From: Clarireedia homoeocarpa
Taxonomy: Eukaryota > Ascomycota > Leotiomycetes > Helotiales > Rutstroemiaceae
DNA: 11,466 nucleotides
Assembly (NCBI GenBank): GCA_001465935.1
Contig: LNKV01000157.1
Location: 1 to 11,466, forward strand
Direction: 5' to 3'
Shown piece after piece: positions 1-9,025 of the stretch. Position 1 is the first letter of the stretch. Every line of letters begins with the position of its first letter. The translations under genes and the position numbers were made by a program. The notes below the pieces were generated by a model. That model was given only the letters and a program-made list of their open reading frames with translations. It did not search any database and was not told the origin of the DNA.

Positions 1-2505
1 TATTAATATTAATATTATATTAATAATAAACTTTTTAAACTTATTACTAATTTAAAATTTATATAATAAACTAGTAATCTCGATTAAATAAATTAGTTTT
101 TTAATTAATATTCTTTTATTTATTTTATTTAAATAATTAAAAAGCGAGATAACTTTATATACTTTTAAAACTAAATAGTCGAGTTTAATCAGTTTTTTAA
201 ATATAATATTAATAACTTACTTCTAATAAATAAAGTGATAATTATAATTAATTAATAAATTATATATTTAGAAGAATATATTAGAAATAACTTGATAAAC
301 TTTATTAATAATATTTGATTTTTAATATTTTTCGGTGAAAAATTCGATAATATAAAGTAAATCTTTTAAAAATTGATATTAATAATAATATCTCGATAAT
401 ATTTAATTATAAAATAAAGTCGATTATTTTATTTAATCCGCTAAACTATAATAAATCGAAATATCGAAAGATCGAATTAATTTAAATAATAATACGGGTT
501 TTTTTAATATAATATTCTAATATACTAATAATTTAATAATTTCTTTTAATATTAGTTCTTATTTCTAAATCTTAATATACTTGATATTAGTATTTAGATA
601 TATAAAGTTAGTTTTAAAAATAATAGATTTAAAAGTAATAACTTCTTTTATTAATTTATTTACTATTTTATTCTTTTTTTTTTATTCTTATAACTTATAT
701 AAATTTAAAACTATAATTAGTCGGTTAGCGACTAAATATATATAAAGTTAAGTATATATAATATCGAATATAAAATATATTAAAAGTCTAATTTTAATTT
801 CAAAGAAATAAATAATAAAATATCTTAAAAACAATTATTTTAAATAAAAAGTATATTAATTAATTGAAAAAATATATATAGTTATTAAAAACAATCCGAT
901 CTTTCTTTATAATAATTAATTACAATATAGTGAATCGAATAAAATAATCAACTTTATTATATAATCTAATATTATTAAGATATTATTATCGACTTTATTT
1001 TAATCGATTTTAAAACTAGATTATTAAAATTTTTAAAATTTTCAAAACTATAAAAATCATTAAAAACAATTAAAAATCAACGATAAAATAAATAAAAAAT
1101 ATATATTCCGATTATATTAGTTTCTATAAATCTATTAAAATTGAAATTACTTTAATATAATTACTAGATCCCGAGATATTATTATTATTACTAAAAATTA
1201 CTTTATATTATTAAAAATTAATTATTTATTTTAGTAATATTAAATTATAATATTAAACTAAATCCTTAATTTAGATTTAATAAAATAATATTAAAAGATT
1301 CTTTAATTTTTAACTAACTTAAAAGAGTTTTTTTAAAGTTAATATACTTTTTAATAAAGAAGATATTAATATTTATTAATATAAAAGACTCTTTTATATC
1401 TACTAATTAATTAAATAACTAGAACTAAATTATTATCTTTTTTTTAATTATTTCTTTAATTATATTTATAATTATATACTCTAATTTATTTATTTTAACT
1501 AATATAATAATAGATATATTAATATTATTAATACTACTTACTATTATATATTTTAACTTAAAAATCGATATATTTAATCTTTTTAATAATCTTAATATAA
1601 ACTCTCTTTTTAGATTTATTATAAATAGAATTTTATTTTATTTATTTAAAAGAACTAATTTTTTTCTCTTTAATTAATTAGATTAATAAAAATCCGAAAA
1701 TTATTATTAAACTTATTAGTAATCTTACTAATATTAAAATCTTATAAATATATAATTTATTAATTAAAGTTCTTTTATTAATTAAATTAAGAGAAAAGTA
1801 AATTAATATTTTAAATTTAATTAAAATCTTTTAGAAATATATTAAATCTAATTAAATTAAAAAAGTTAATTAATTATTAATAGAATAAATTAATAATCTA
1901 GAATATATTATTAAATAAATCGAGATTAAAACTATTATTAATAAACTTAATATAATTAAAGTAATTTAAATTAAAATAAAATCTCTTAATATTAAAAAAT
2001 TAAATATTAATTTAATTATTTTATTTAATATTAAGTTTAATACTAAGTTTAATATTAATAAACCTTTTTTACTTTTATAATTATTATTAATATTATTAAC
2101 TTCTAAATTATAATAAAAACTAAAAAGTTTATTAAGAAAGTTAAAATTAAAATTAAACTTTCAATATTATTTTAATAAATTAGAAAAATATATAACTAGT
2201 TTATATATATTTAGATATTAGTAAAATAACTATTAATTAATTTACTATAATCTTAAACTTATATAGATTATTAAAAAGAAAAAAAAAAAAAAAGAAAGTT
2301 AAAAAAATAATTAATTAATTAATTCTAATTCGAGATTAATATAAACTAATTTCTTTATTTTAACTTTATAATTTTTTTAATAAAGTTTTTAAATTAAAAA
2401 GTATTAAAAGATTTATTATATTAATTATTTTAATTATAATTAATAAGAACTTAATTATTATTATTATAACTTTTTATATTATTAATTTTATTATAGAAAG
2501 ATCTA
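1..2505. other. Extremely A+T-rich tract without recognised gene
   Basis: I read parts of both strands here, including a long stretch of the - strand, and found no convincing domain, tRNA or rRNA. Sampled lines have as little as 5 to 7 percent G+C (1441-1500, 1981-2040), although patches such as 421-480 keep several CpG. The stretch is probably older or more intensely RIP-mutated repeat DNA than the copia element beside it. A - strand reading around 700-1200 looks faintly protein-like but matches nothing I can name. Confidence 0.6.
2279..2324. repeat. A-tract and AATT simple repeat
   Basis: A run of 15 A (2279-2293) is followed by more A-rich sequence and by four tandem AATT units (2309-2324). 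It could be a degraded poly(A) tail of an unrecognised element upstream or plain simple sequence. Nothing in the adjoining bases lets me choose. Confidence 0.6.
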
Positions 2506-2551
2506 TATAGTATATATAATTATAAAGTGGAACTAATCACTTGATCGAGTA

Positions 2552-2560
2552 TATATATAG
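2552..2560 (+). promoter_or_regulatory. TATA-like box in the LTR
   Basis: TATATATAG follows a comparatively G+C-rich stretch near the proposed LTR start, the place expected for the U3 promoter that transcribes a retrotransposon. In DNA this rich in TA such runs are common, so position is the only support. Confidence 0.3.
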
Positions 2561-2725
2561 TCAACTCTTATAAACTGATCTTTAAAGTTATAAAGCCGAG
2601 GCTCACGATTTATATTATAATATTATTAAAGATCGGTGATCTTAGTATACTACTTAGAATCTTTATTAATATATTATAATCTTTATCTATATTTCCTTTA
2701 TAAATTATAGAATCAAATAGAACTA

Positions 2726-2789
2726 CTCTTCTTAACTTAAGATTCTCACTAATCTTTATAAATAAGACTAAGAATCTTAAGAAGAAGAG
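2726..2789 (+). repeat. Inverted repeat (hairpin) inside the LTR
   Basis: The left arm (2726-2746) and right arm (2771-2789) are reverse complements except for a two-base AA insertion in the left arm, separated by a loop of 24 bases. The arms read ctcttcttaa...agattct and agaatcttaagaagaagag. Transcribed RNA could fold here. In an LTR this could sit near the R region and act in RNA 3' end formation or packaging. That role is only inferred from position. Confidence 0.65.
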
Positions 2790-2849
2790 GGATCAATTAA
2801 TTATATCTTTATTTTACTATTATATATCTAGCTATTATTTAAACTATAA

Positions 2850-2861
2850 TAGTTATAAGCT
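2850..2861 (+). other. Primer-binding-site candidate for half of initiator tRNA-Met
   Basis: The bases tagttataagct match TGGTTATGAGCC, apart from three C-to-T or G-to-A type changes. The core GGTTATGAGCC is complementary to the anticodon stem and loop of eukaryotic initiator tRNA-Met. Drosophila copia and yeast Ty5 prime minus-strand DNA from this internal half-tRNA site, not from the tRNA 3' end. The site lies one base after the proposed LTR end, as expected. It depends on my memory of the tRNA sequence and on assuming RIP at the mismatches. Confidence 0.55.
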
Positions 2862-3000
2862 CGGTCTAATACTTACTTTATTATATAGAAAAACTATCTA
2901 CTAGTTTATTTAAAAAACTACTTTTTAAATACTTTCTTATATTTACTAATTACCTTTTCTTATTCTTTTAATCTTAGTGATTATTATATTTTAATTCGGA
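2862..3000 (+). other. Untranslated leader of the copia element
   Basis: This is the interval between the primer-binding site and the first gag-like residues. The original start codon cannot be located, because an ATG followed by most bases can be RIP-mutated to ATA. The true polyprotein start may lie inside this stretch. Confidence 0.4.
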
Positions 3001-4330
3001 ATAATTAGCGGTATTAGACTATCTATCTAATAACAATAGATAATATAGTTCTTAGAGTTTAAATAATAATACTAAGTTAAAGAAATATAGTATCTAGTTA
3101 ATTTTAATATCTATAAAGAACTAACTAGATTATTAACTAATATCTAGTTTAATAATTCGATTAACGAAGATTAGTTTATTTAGTCTTTATTAGAACTACC
3201 TTTTATATATTAATTAAGAGATAAGCTATATACTTAATTACTTACTAACTATAATACTAAGATAGGTAGAACTGATAAAAAGAATATAAATATAAAAGAT
3301 TATTTAAAATCGAAGTATCTGTCGATCTAAGATATCTACAAAGATTTTACAACTTTGTAAAAATAATTCTAAAATAAAAAGGTTAAGTATAATATTTATT
3401 ATAAAGTCTTTAAAAATATCTATATATAAATTATTATAACTATAAATACTAATTTCCTTATCGATTATAATTTATATAATATTAACTTTAGTAGTATTAC
3501 TTTATATAGTATTATCTATTCTCTTAAAACTCGCTTTATATTTTATAAATTAATAGTTCTAATTAATATTCAAAGAGAATATATTAATATACTTAACTAG
3601 ATATAATATAATCGAGTATCTCTAAGTAATTAATATAAAAAATAGAATATAGTTTATAATAAAGTTTATATATATTAATTAAATAAAATAAAAAAGATAA
3701 TTACTATAATTATCTTTTTAGAGATAGTAAAAATCAAGATTGAACTAATCTAAATAAATAAGAAACTAAGATATATTATTATAAATTAATAACTAGATCT
3801 ATCTATTTTAACTTTAAATTAAATAAATATTATTCTCGCTACTTAATTAACTAATAAATCTTGTAAATCTAAAGGAAAAAGTATTTTTATAATAATAATC
3901 TTTATAGAAAATATTATAAAATTAGAGACTATTTTAAATAAGAAAGATAAATCTAAACTTAAATCTTAAAAAGATAAAAATAAACTAACTAAGAAAGAAA
4001 ATAAGAATTATCTATATTATTTAAAGAGTTAGTTCTCTAATTTAAAAAATAGATATATATAGAAATTAGAAGATTATAACTAGTTAAAAAAAATACTAAA
4101 AGATAAACTAATTAAAGAAAGATTTAGTAATATCGAAATTAGATAAATTAAAAAGAGGTTTAAATTACTTTAATAGAATAATCTAAAAAAAATAATAATT
4201 AAGAAAAGACTATTATAATTAATAACTAATTTAATTATCTTCTTATTATCTTTCTTTAGAAAAGTTATAATAGTAATTATCAACCTCTCTCTAATAGATA
4301 TTAATAATCCTAGTATATACTTTATACTAG
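3001..4330 (+). other. Gag (nucleocapsid) portion of the polyprotein fossil
   Basis: Gag coats the element RNA in cytoplasmic particles. Around 3037-3120 there are stops at positions where copia gags have Trp or Gln, in a pattern resembling the usual NW..W..........IW helix near the gag N-terminus. From 3163 the reading NEDQFI, with the stop read as Gln, and the following hydrophilic, helical stretch stay in frame to the protease. Lys-, Glu- and Asp-rich sequence lies near 3920-4000. Three TAT codons at 4009, 4015 and 4018 may be former Cys or His of a zinc knuckle, because RIP turns TGT and CAT into TAT, but the full CCHC spacing is not clear. Assignment rests mostly on position before the protease. 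Confidence 0.7.
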
Positions 4331-4660
4331 TTATTATTAATAAATACTATTTAGTAAACTCTACTCTTCTAGATAATTATAATATAGTATATTTAGTTAA
4401 TAATATCTCTCTACTTAATAATAAAAAGATTATTTATTTTAATAATAATAATATCGTCGAAGTTAGTATATTATTATTACTAATTATTAAATAAAATACT
4501 TATACTATCAAGAATATTTTCAATAGTCCTAAGAGACTTAATATAAAAGATCTTATCTTAATAAATATTATTTTTATTCCTAGTTTTTATATTAATATAA
4601 TCTCTAAGTCTTAATTAGTAAAGATAAATCTATAGTTTTATAATCTTAACTATATATTAA
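4331..4660 (+). other. Aspartic protease domain fossil
   Basis: This retropepsin-like domain would cut the polyprotein. The active-site triad is at 4357-4365 and reads Asn-Ser-Thr, where the family has Asp-Ser/Thr-Gly/Ala, so the catalytic Asp codon GAC is now AAC. Downstream, residues at about 4549-4614 read KDLILINIIFIPSFYINIIS. This follows the copia pattern L..VLYVP.F..NL.S that marks the end of the protease and the start of the pre-integrase linker. The domain is in frame with gag and pol. The loss of the catalytic Asp, added to the stops at 4612 and 4633, makes it inactive. Confidence 0.8.
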
Positions 4661-4749
4661 AATATAATATATATAAGAAAAGCATAATCGTTATATTATT
4701 TATATAAAAATATAATCTAATCTTTTTAGAATTTAAAAAAGTTGTTTTT

Positions 4750-5040
4750 TATTACTCAACTAATCTAAATAATATTCTTATAAGTAAAGTTGTAATAATA
4801 TATTTAACTATCTATTATAAGATTAATAAACTTTTCAAACGATTATATAATCTTCTATTTAATAGAGAGGATACTATATAAATATAGTATAATAGAACTA
4901 AGTATTTTAGATAGAAAGCTCTTAAGTATTTAATAAATAAAATAAAAAGTATAAAAATTAAAAAGATCTTAAAAGTTAATTATAAGTATTATATAAAAGT
5001 ATATATTAAATAGATTATTAACTATTATCTAAAGAATCAG
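4750..5040 (+). other. GAG-pre-integrase zinc-binding (HHCC) domain fossil
   Basis: Copia integrases begin with a His-His-Cys-Cys zinc site. Here the two His codons are TAT at 4888 and 4903, and the C-x2-C pair is TAT at 4981 and 4990. The surrounding residues keep the family pattern: stop (for Trp)-Tyr-x4-Tyr, then a helix around 4921-4960 with ALKYL, and IKKILKV before the Cys pair. All four zinc ligands read as Tyr. RIP explains this, since CAT and TGT both become TAT. The domain would have positioned integrase on the viral-like DNA ends. Confidence 0.8.
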
Positions 5041-5660
5041 TAACTATTATAACTATTTTATAAAATTATATAGAATCTTTTCGATTTCTTAATATTATTC
5101 AATAAGTATTTATAATTATTACTAATCAAAGAGTTATATAGTAGTAAGATCTTTAGAATTCTATTTATTAATAAAACTTACTATAAAGTATTCTAAATAA
5201 TTACTAATTTTAAAGTATAAGTAAAGTAATAATATTATTTATCTATTTATATTATCAAATAAGATAATAATAAATTAATAATCGGTATTAATAGATATAC
5301 AGAGTTTGAACAATAGATATTTATAGAAGGAATTAAGATTAAACTATTACTAACTTATACTTATAAGTTAAATAGTATAATAAAGTATATAAGTTAGGAA
5401 GTTATTACTAAGATAATAAAAATATAAATTTAAATAAATCTCTTATTGAAACTATAACTTGAAATTATATAAATAATAATTTACTTATATAATATAAGTC
5501 TATTATAGTAGAGAAGTTTCAAGATATTAAATAAAGTTTTAGATTTATAATTCAAATAATATTTCTAATAGTATAACTTAATACTAATAATATCAGTTAT
5601 TACTAATTTATATTTAAACTAGAATAATATATATTATTATAACTATTAAGTTTATTCTTT
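5041..5660 (+). other. Integrase catalytic core (rve) fossil
   Basis: The core has the D-D-E arrangement. The first acidic position is about 5074, in a context of stop (Trp)-Asn-Leu-Phe, and is now AAT. The second, GAT at 5263, survives in the reading DNNKLIIGIN. Next come TEFEQ (5308-5322), then IFIEGIKIKL, then LNSII-K at 5368-5385. This matches the copia pattern EPNG.xE, with the catalytic Glu codon now AAG at 5383. Downstream, EII at 5461 and YNISL near 5488 follow the helix that in the family reads P.E.. and A.YL.NR.P. Recognition of this domain is firm because several motifs occur in order and in frame. Confidence 0.88.
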
Positions 5661-5850
5661 AGATAAAGAACAAGAAATTAATACTAATAAATAATAATAT
5701 AAAGTTAATCCTTGAATTTATTTAAAGTACTTAGTAAATTATATATTTGAATTACTAATCTACCGAATATAGATATTGAAGTTTAATAAGATTATTATTA
5801 TTTATAATATCTAGTTTAACGAAAATATTATTTACTCTAAAGCTAATAAG
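5661..5850 (+). other. Integrase C-terminal region fossil
   Basis: The family segment where the polypeptide reads KxxPRAyxGYLVGY...FRVW..., followed by a [RH]DV.F.E strand, is visible. Codons 5701-5850 read KVNP, a TGA stop for Arg at 5713, then YLVNYIFELLIYRI, a TAG for Trp at 5770, FNKIIIIYNI and FNE. This part binds DNA nonspecifically in retroviral-type integrases. The TGA is the only one I noted in the frame and comes from C-to-T in a CGA codon. It shows that an occasional CpG was hit as well. Confidence 0.8.
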
Positions 5851-6935
5851 AATTAGAAAGTACTTTTAAAAGAATATTTAAATAAAATTATTCGAACTTT
5901 TAATCTTAGAATTATTGAAAACTTGAATAGATCAATATTAGAAAGTAATAATATAAATAATCTTAATATAGTTATTAGAAGAATCGCTTTATAAAGTATT
6001 GATAACTAAGAATATTATAAAGAGATTTCAAAGATAGAGAAGTCTAATAATAATAAATAGAATCTTTTTAATAGTTTATAATTTTTAGATAATAGCTTAT
6101 ATCTAGATAAAAATAGTAGTAGTCTAAATATATAGTATTTATAAGATCAATTTAAAAATTAAATTAATATTAGAACTAAAATTATAACTAATCAAATTTA
6201 AAATATAGAGATTGATATTTTTATTAATAATAAATAAAGTTAGAAAAGAAGATAGATAAAATATAAAATATCTAATAAATCTATATTACTTACTTTGTTA
6301 ATAACTAAAAGAGTTAATAAGTTTAAAAATAAAATAGACTATAATTATACTAATACTATCAATATACTTTATAAGAAATATAAAGAAAGTTTAGAAAAAG
6401 ATATTATCGAGTTTATATTTTTATAAATTAAAGATACTTTATATAATTCTATATATACTCTATATAATAGTATTCGGTAGTATAAACAGAAAAAGATTAA
6501 AACTACTCTAATATAAACAAAAACCTCTTAATCAATTAATTTATTAGATAAAGAAGATTATCTATTTAAAAGACTAAGATTTATAATCGAAGTCTTAGTT
6601 AGAAAAGTAAATAGAAAACTAAATAATTAAGATATCAGTCTTTTTTCTTACTAACTAAATTAAATCTCAATATATAATATTAAGTAATAAAAACGACTTT
6701 GTTTAAGATATAATAGGAAGATTATTAATATATTTATTAGAATAATTATTATTTAATTGTCTTCGAGAAGTAGTAAGAAACTCAACGATTTTTATAATAT
6801 ATTCTAGTTTAATCAACTAGATATAGATAGAAATAAAGAGTAAAGTAAATTTATAATACTTTATAATATAGTAATAATTATAATTATAACTAAACTAAAG
6901 AAACTTATAATAGAATTATTATAGTTATTTAAAAT
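5851..6935 (+). other. Poorly conserved spacer between integrase and reverse transcriptase
   Basis: Copia polyproteins have a long low-complexity stretch here, and the frame passes through it without a detectable shift. It reads as Lys-, Asn-, Ser- and Glu-rich with many stops. I see no motif in it and do not propose a separate gene. Confidence 0.6.
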
Positions 6936-7800
6936 TTATAAAAACTAAATAACTAAATTACTTAAATACTATTAAAACTTAGATATATATTTAATAAGAT
7001 TAGTATTCAAAGTTGATTATAATAAAAAGATTAATAATCTTAGAGCTTAGAATATATAGAAGGAAATATTAAAAAACTTAATAAAGACTAAACTAATCTC
7101 TTTAAAATAAGTTTTTATATATAAAACTAATTAAAATAGATATATTATAAGATATAGATTGCGATTTATAATAAAAGGAAATTTATAAATAAAAAGTATA
7201 ATTAAATCAACTTATATTATAATACTCACTTCCTATTCCTTTTATATTATTATAATTATAGTAACTAAGTTTAATTTTAAAACTAAGTAGTTCGATATAA
7301 TAAATACTTTTATAAATATACTATATAATCTAAATAGCAAGTCAGTTATATATTACTTACTAGATAGTTATAAAGTAGAAGATATAATAATAATTATTAA
7401 TTATACTTTCTATAGCTTATAAAACTTACTAACAATTTAATTTAAAGATTTTATTAAGATCTTAGTTAGATTAGAAATAAAGTTATACTTAAATAAACCT
7501 TATATACTTGTTATTAAAGATTATAAGATATTAGTACTTTTCTTTATAGATAATATTCAAGTTATTTATAATAAGAAATATATTAAAGAAGTTGAGAAAA
7601 TCACTAATAGGATCTAATCTATATATAAACTATATAAAATAAGTAATATAGAATAGTTTTTAGGAATTCGGATTATCAGAAACCGATTTTAGAAAAAACT
7701 ATAACTAGTCTATAATACCTATATTAAGAAGATCGTTAGAAAGTTTAATCTTATTAGTAACAAACCTATAAATACTCTACTTTCGATTATAGAATTTAGG
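6936..7800 (+). other. Reverse transcriptase domain (RVT_2 type) fossil
   Basis: This domain would copy the element RNA into DNA. The N-terminal signature reads KQVFIYKTN near 7105-7131, like KWVFtyK.d in the family, with a stop for Trp or Gln inside it. It is followed by YIIRYRLRFIIKGNL at 7141-7185, like YKARL.v.G. The first catalytic Asp is GAT at 7294, in F-D-I-I-N-T-F. The catalytic loop at 7540-7557 reads FFIDNI: the first Asp of the (Y/F)VDD box survives at 7549 and the second is Asn (7552). FLGIRIIR follows at 7660-7683. Stops at 7288, 7657 and elsewhere fall on Gln or Trp positions. It is the best-preserved domain. Confidence 0.93.
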
Positions 7801-8040
7801 AAAAATAAAGATAATATAGTAAGATTAATAGTTAAAAAATATTAAGAAAAGATTAGATTAATTTTATATACTATAATCACTTTATATATAAATATTATAT
7901 TCGTTATATTATAATTATCTTACTTCCTTACTAATCTATTAGAAGATTATTTAAGAGTAATAGATTATTATATCAGTTATTTATAGAGAATAAAATATCT
8001 TATTATTAAATATAATATAAATTATTTATTTTAACTACTT

Positions 8041-8550
8041 ATAATATCAGATATATTATTTACTAATAATAGCGAAACAAGATAATCTTCTTAGAGATAT
8101 ATAATATTATTATATAATAGATTGATTATTTAGAAAATATCAAAGTAAGATATTATAATAATATCTATAACTAAAACCAAGCTACTTAGTATAAAAAGAA
8201 TTATAAAGGAAATTATAATAATAAATAGACTATTAAAGAAACTCGAACTAACTATACTTAAACTAATTACTATTTATTATAATAATATATAAGTAATAAG
8301 ATTAGTTATAAATAAAAATAAAAGAATATTTATTAAGTTTAAATATATTAATATCTAAAATATATAGTTAAAATAAGAATATTTAAAGAAATCGTTTAAT
8401 ATTACTTATTTATTTATAAAGAATATACTTACTAATAGTCTTATTAAGAATCTTATATAGTAATAGTTTAAATATTTTTATACTTACTTGAACTTACAAG
8501 ATATAAGAGATAAGATCGAGAAGTTAAATATAATAATCAAGATTTTATAA
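8041..8550 (+). other. RNase H domain and polyprotein C-terminus fossil
   Basis: RNase H would remove the RNA strand after copying. The domain opens with Ser-Asp at 8047-8052. It then has the reading stop-K-I-S-K-stop at 8131-8148, which is the copia signature WKASKQ with Trp and Gln turned to stops. Next come STEAEL-like codons (8164-8184), Y-Y-N-N (8275-8286, for fCDN) and a K-Y-I-N-I segment (8341-8355, for KHVDI). The final ADGLTK motif reads TNSLIK at 8431-8448. Nine TAA or TAG stops lie between 8041 and 8460. The tail NLQDIRDKIEKL ends at about 8526, with a TAA at 8548. Confidence 0.92.
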
Positions 8551-9025
8551 AATACTTTCTAAAAGTTATTTTTTTATTTATTGTTTCTTTTTATAAGTAA
8601 AACTTACTAATAATTTAATCTTAAAATATAAAGTAAAATAAAGTTAAAATAGATAATCTTCTAAAAAATAGTTAATTTATTTAATAAGAATCTTTCCTCA
8701 AGCTAATCTTTTTATAATATTTAGAAATTCAATTTAATATAGTTGTTAATATAAATAAATAATATAGAAAATATAACTAATAAATAAATAATTCTAAACT
8801 ATTTATATAATAGAATTATTAATTAGTATAAAATAAAGTTGATTTTATAATATCTTTAACTATTTATTTAAAATATTTTAAGTATTTATTACAAGTTTAT
8901 ATAAAAGGTATTAAACTTAATATATATTTAATTAACTATTTTTAAACTATCTAAATATATTTTAAATACTTTTACTTAGTTATCTCACTATTATTTAATA
9001 TCTACTTTATTTTAATATAAAATAA
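8551..9025. other. No gene; 3' LTR expected but not seen
   Basis: This should hold the 3' untranslated region, polypurine tract and 3' LTR of the copia element. I compared it by eye with the more distinctive parts of the proposed 5' LTR (near 2528-2560, 2594-2610, 2630-2641 and the hairpin arms) and found no counterpart. Nothing else is recognised here. Confidence 0.5.

Larger units (their letters stand above)
2506..2848 (+). repeat. Probable 5' LTR of the copia element
   Basis: This stretch lies directly before the primer-binding-site candidate, where the 5' LTR must end. It is visibly richer in G+C and keeps more TpG and CpA than its surroundings, for example at 2528-2580, 2590-2610 and 2630-2640. 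The proposed ends read tatag and ctata, which would be TGTAG and CTACA before RIP, a short inverted pair of the usual TG...CA kind. A start near 2521-2528 is equally possible. It contains a TATA-like run and a long inverted repeat, described separately. Without the partner LTR the boundaries remain estimates. Confidence 0.55.
2506..8550 (+). mobile_element. Ty1/copia LTR retrotransposon, RIP-killed, 3' LTR not found
   Basis: The parts come in copia order: probable LTR, tRNA-type primer-binding site, gag, aspartic protease, zinc-binding pre-integrase, integrase, reverse transcriptase and RNase H. Integrase lying before reverse transcriptase is diagnostic for Ty1/copia (Pseudoviridae type) and excludes Ty3/gypsy. 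The copy carries many TAA and TAG codons in the coding frame and several lost catalytic residues, so it cannot be autonomous. LTR limits are estimates. No copy of the 5' LTR appears after the pol end, so the element is truncated there, interrupted by another insertion, or has a 3' LTR too decayed to see. Target-site duplications could not be assessed. Confidence 0.92.
3001..8550 (+). pseudogene. Copia gag-pol polyprotein fossil, one uninterrupted frame
   Basis: About 1850 codons can be followed in a single frame (codon starts at 3001, 3004 and so on). Landmarks in this same frame include the gag segment at 3163, protease region at 4351, pre-integrase zinc ligands at 4888-4990, integrase at 5074, 5263 and 5383, reverse transcriptase at 7294 and 7549, RNase H at 8050 and the C-terminus at 8491. 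There is therefore no net frameshift. Dozens of in-frame stops are present, nearly all TAA or TAG, where the family has Gln or Trp. One TGA at 5713 fits CGA (Arg). The length suits a fungal copia polyprotein. The start is approximate. The end is set at the TAA at 8548-8550, but any nearby stop could be the native one. Confidence 0.93.

Noticed and set aside
1..1200. Minus-strand gypsy integrase or DNA transposase
   Set aside because: The - strand around 700-1200 is readable, but I could not find the DDE or other integrase motifs in order.
2279..2293. Poly(A) tail of a LINE element
   Set aside because: There is an A-run of 15, but no LINE domain or target-site duplication could be identified next to it.
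3001..8550. A ciliate-like genetic code with TAA and TAG read as Gln, making pol intact
   Set aside because: Many stops do fall at Gln positions, but others fall at Trp. Catalytic Asp and zinc His/Cys codons are also lost in the same transition pattern, so mutation explains it better than recoding.
2506..8550. Ty3/gypsy element
   Set aside because: Integrase motifs (5041-5850) precede reverse transcriptase (6936-7800), which is the copia order, and the motifs are of copia type.
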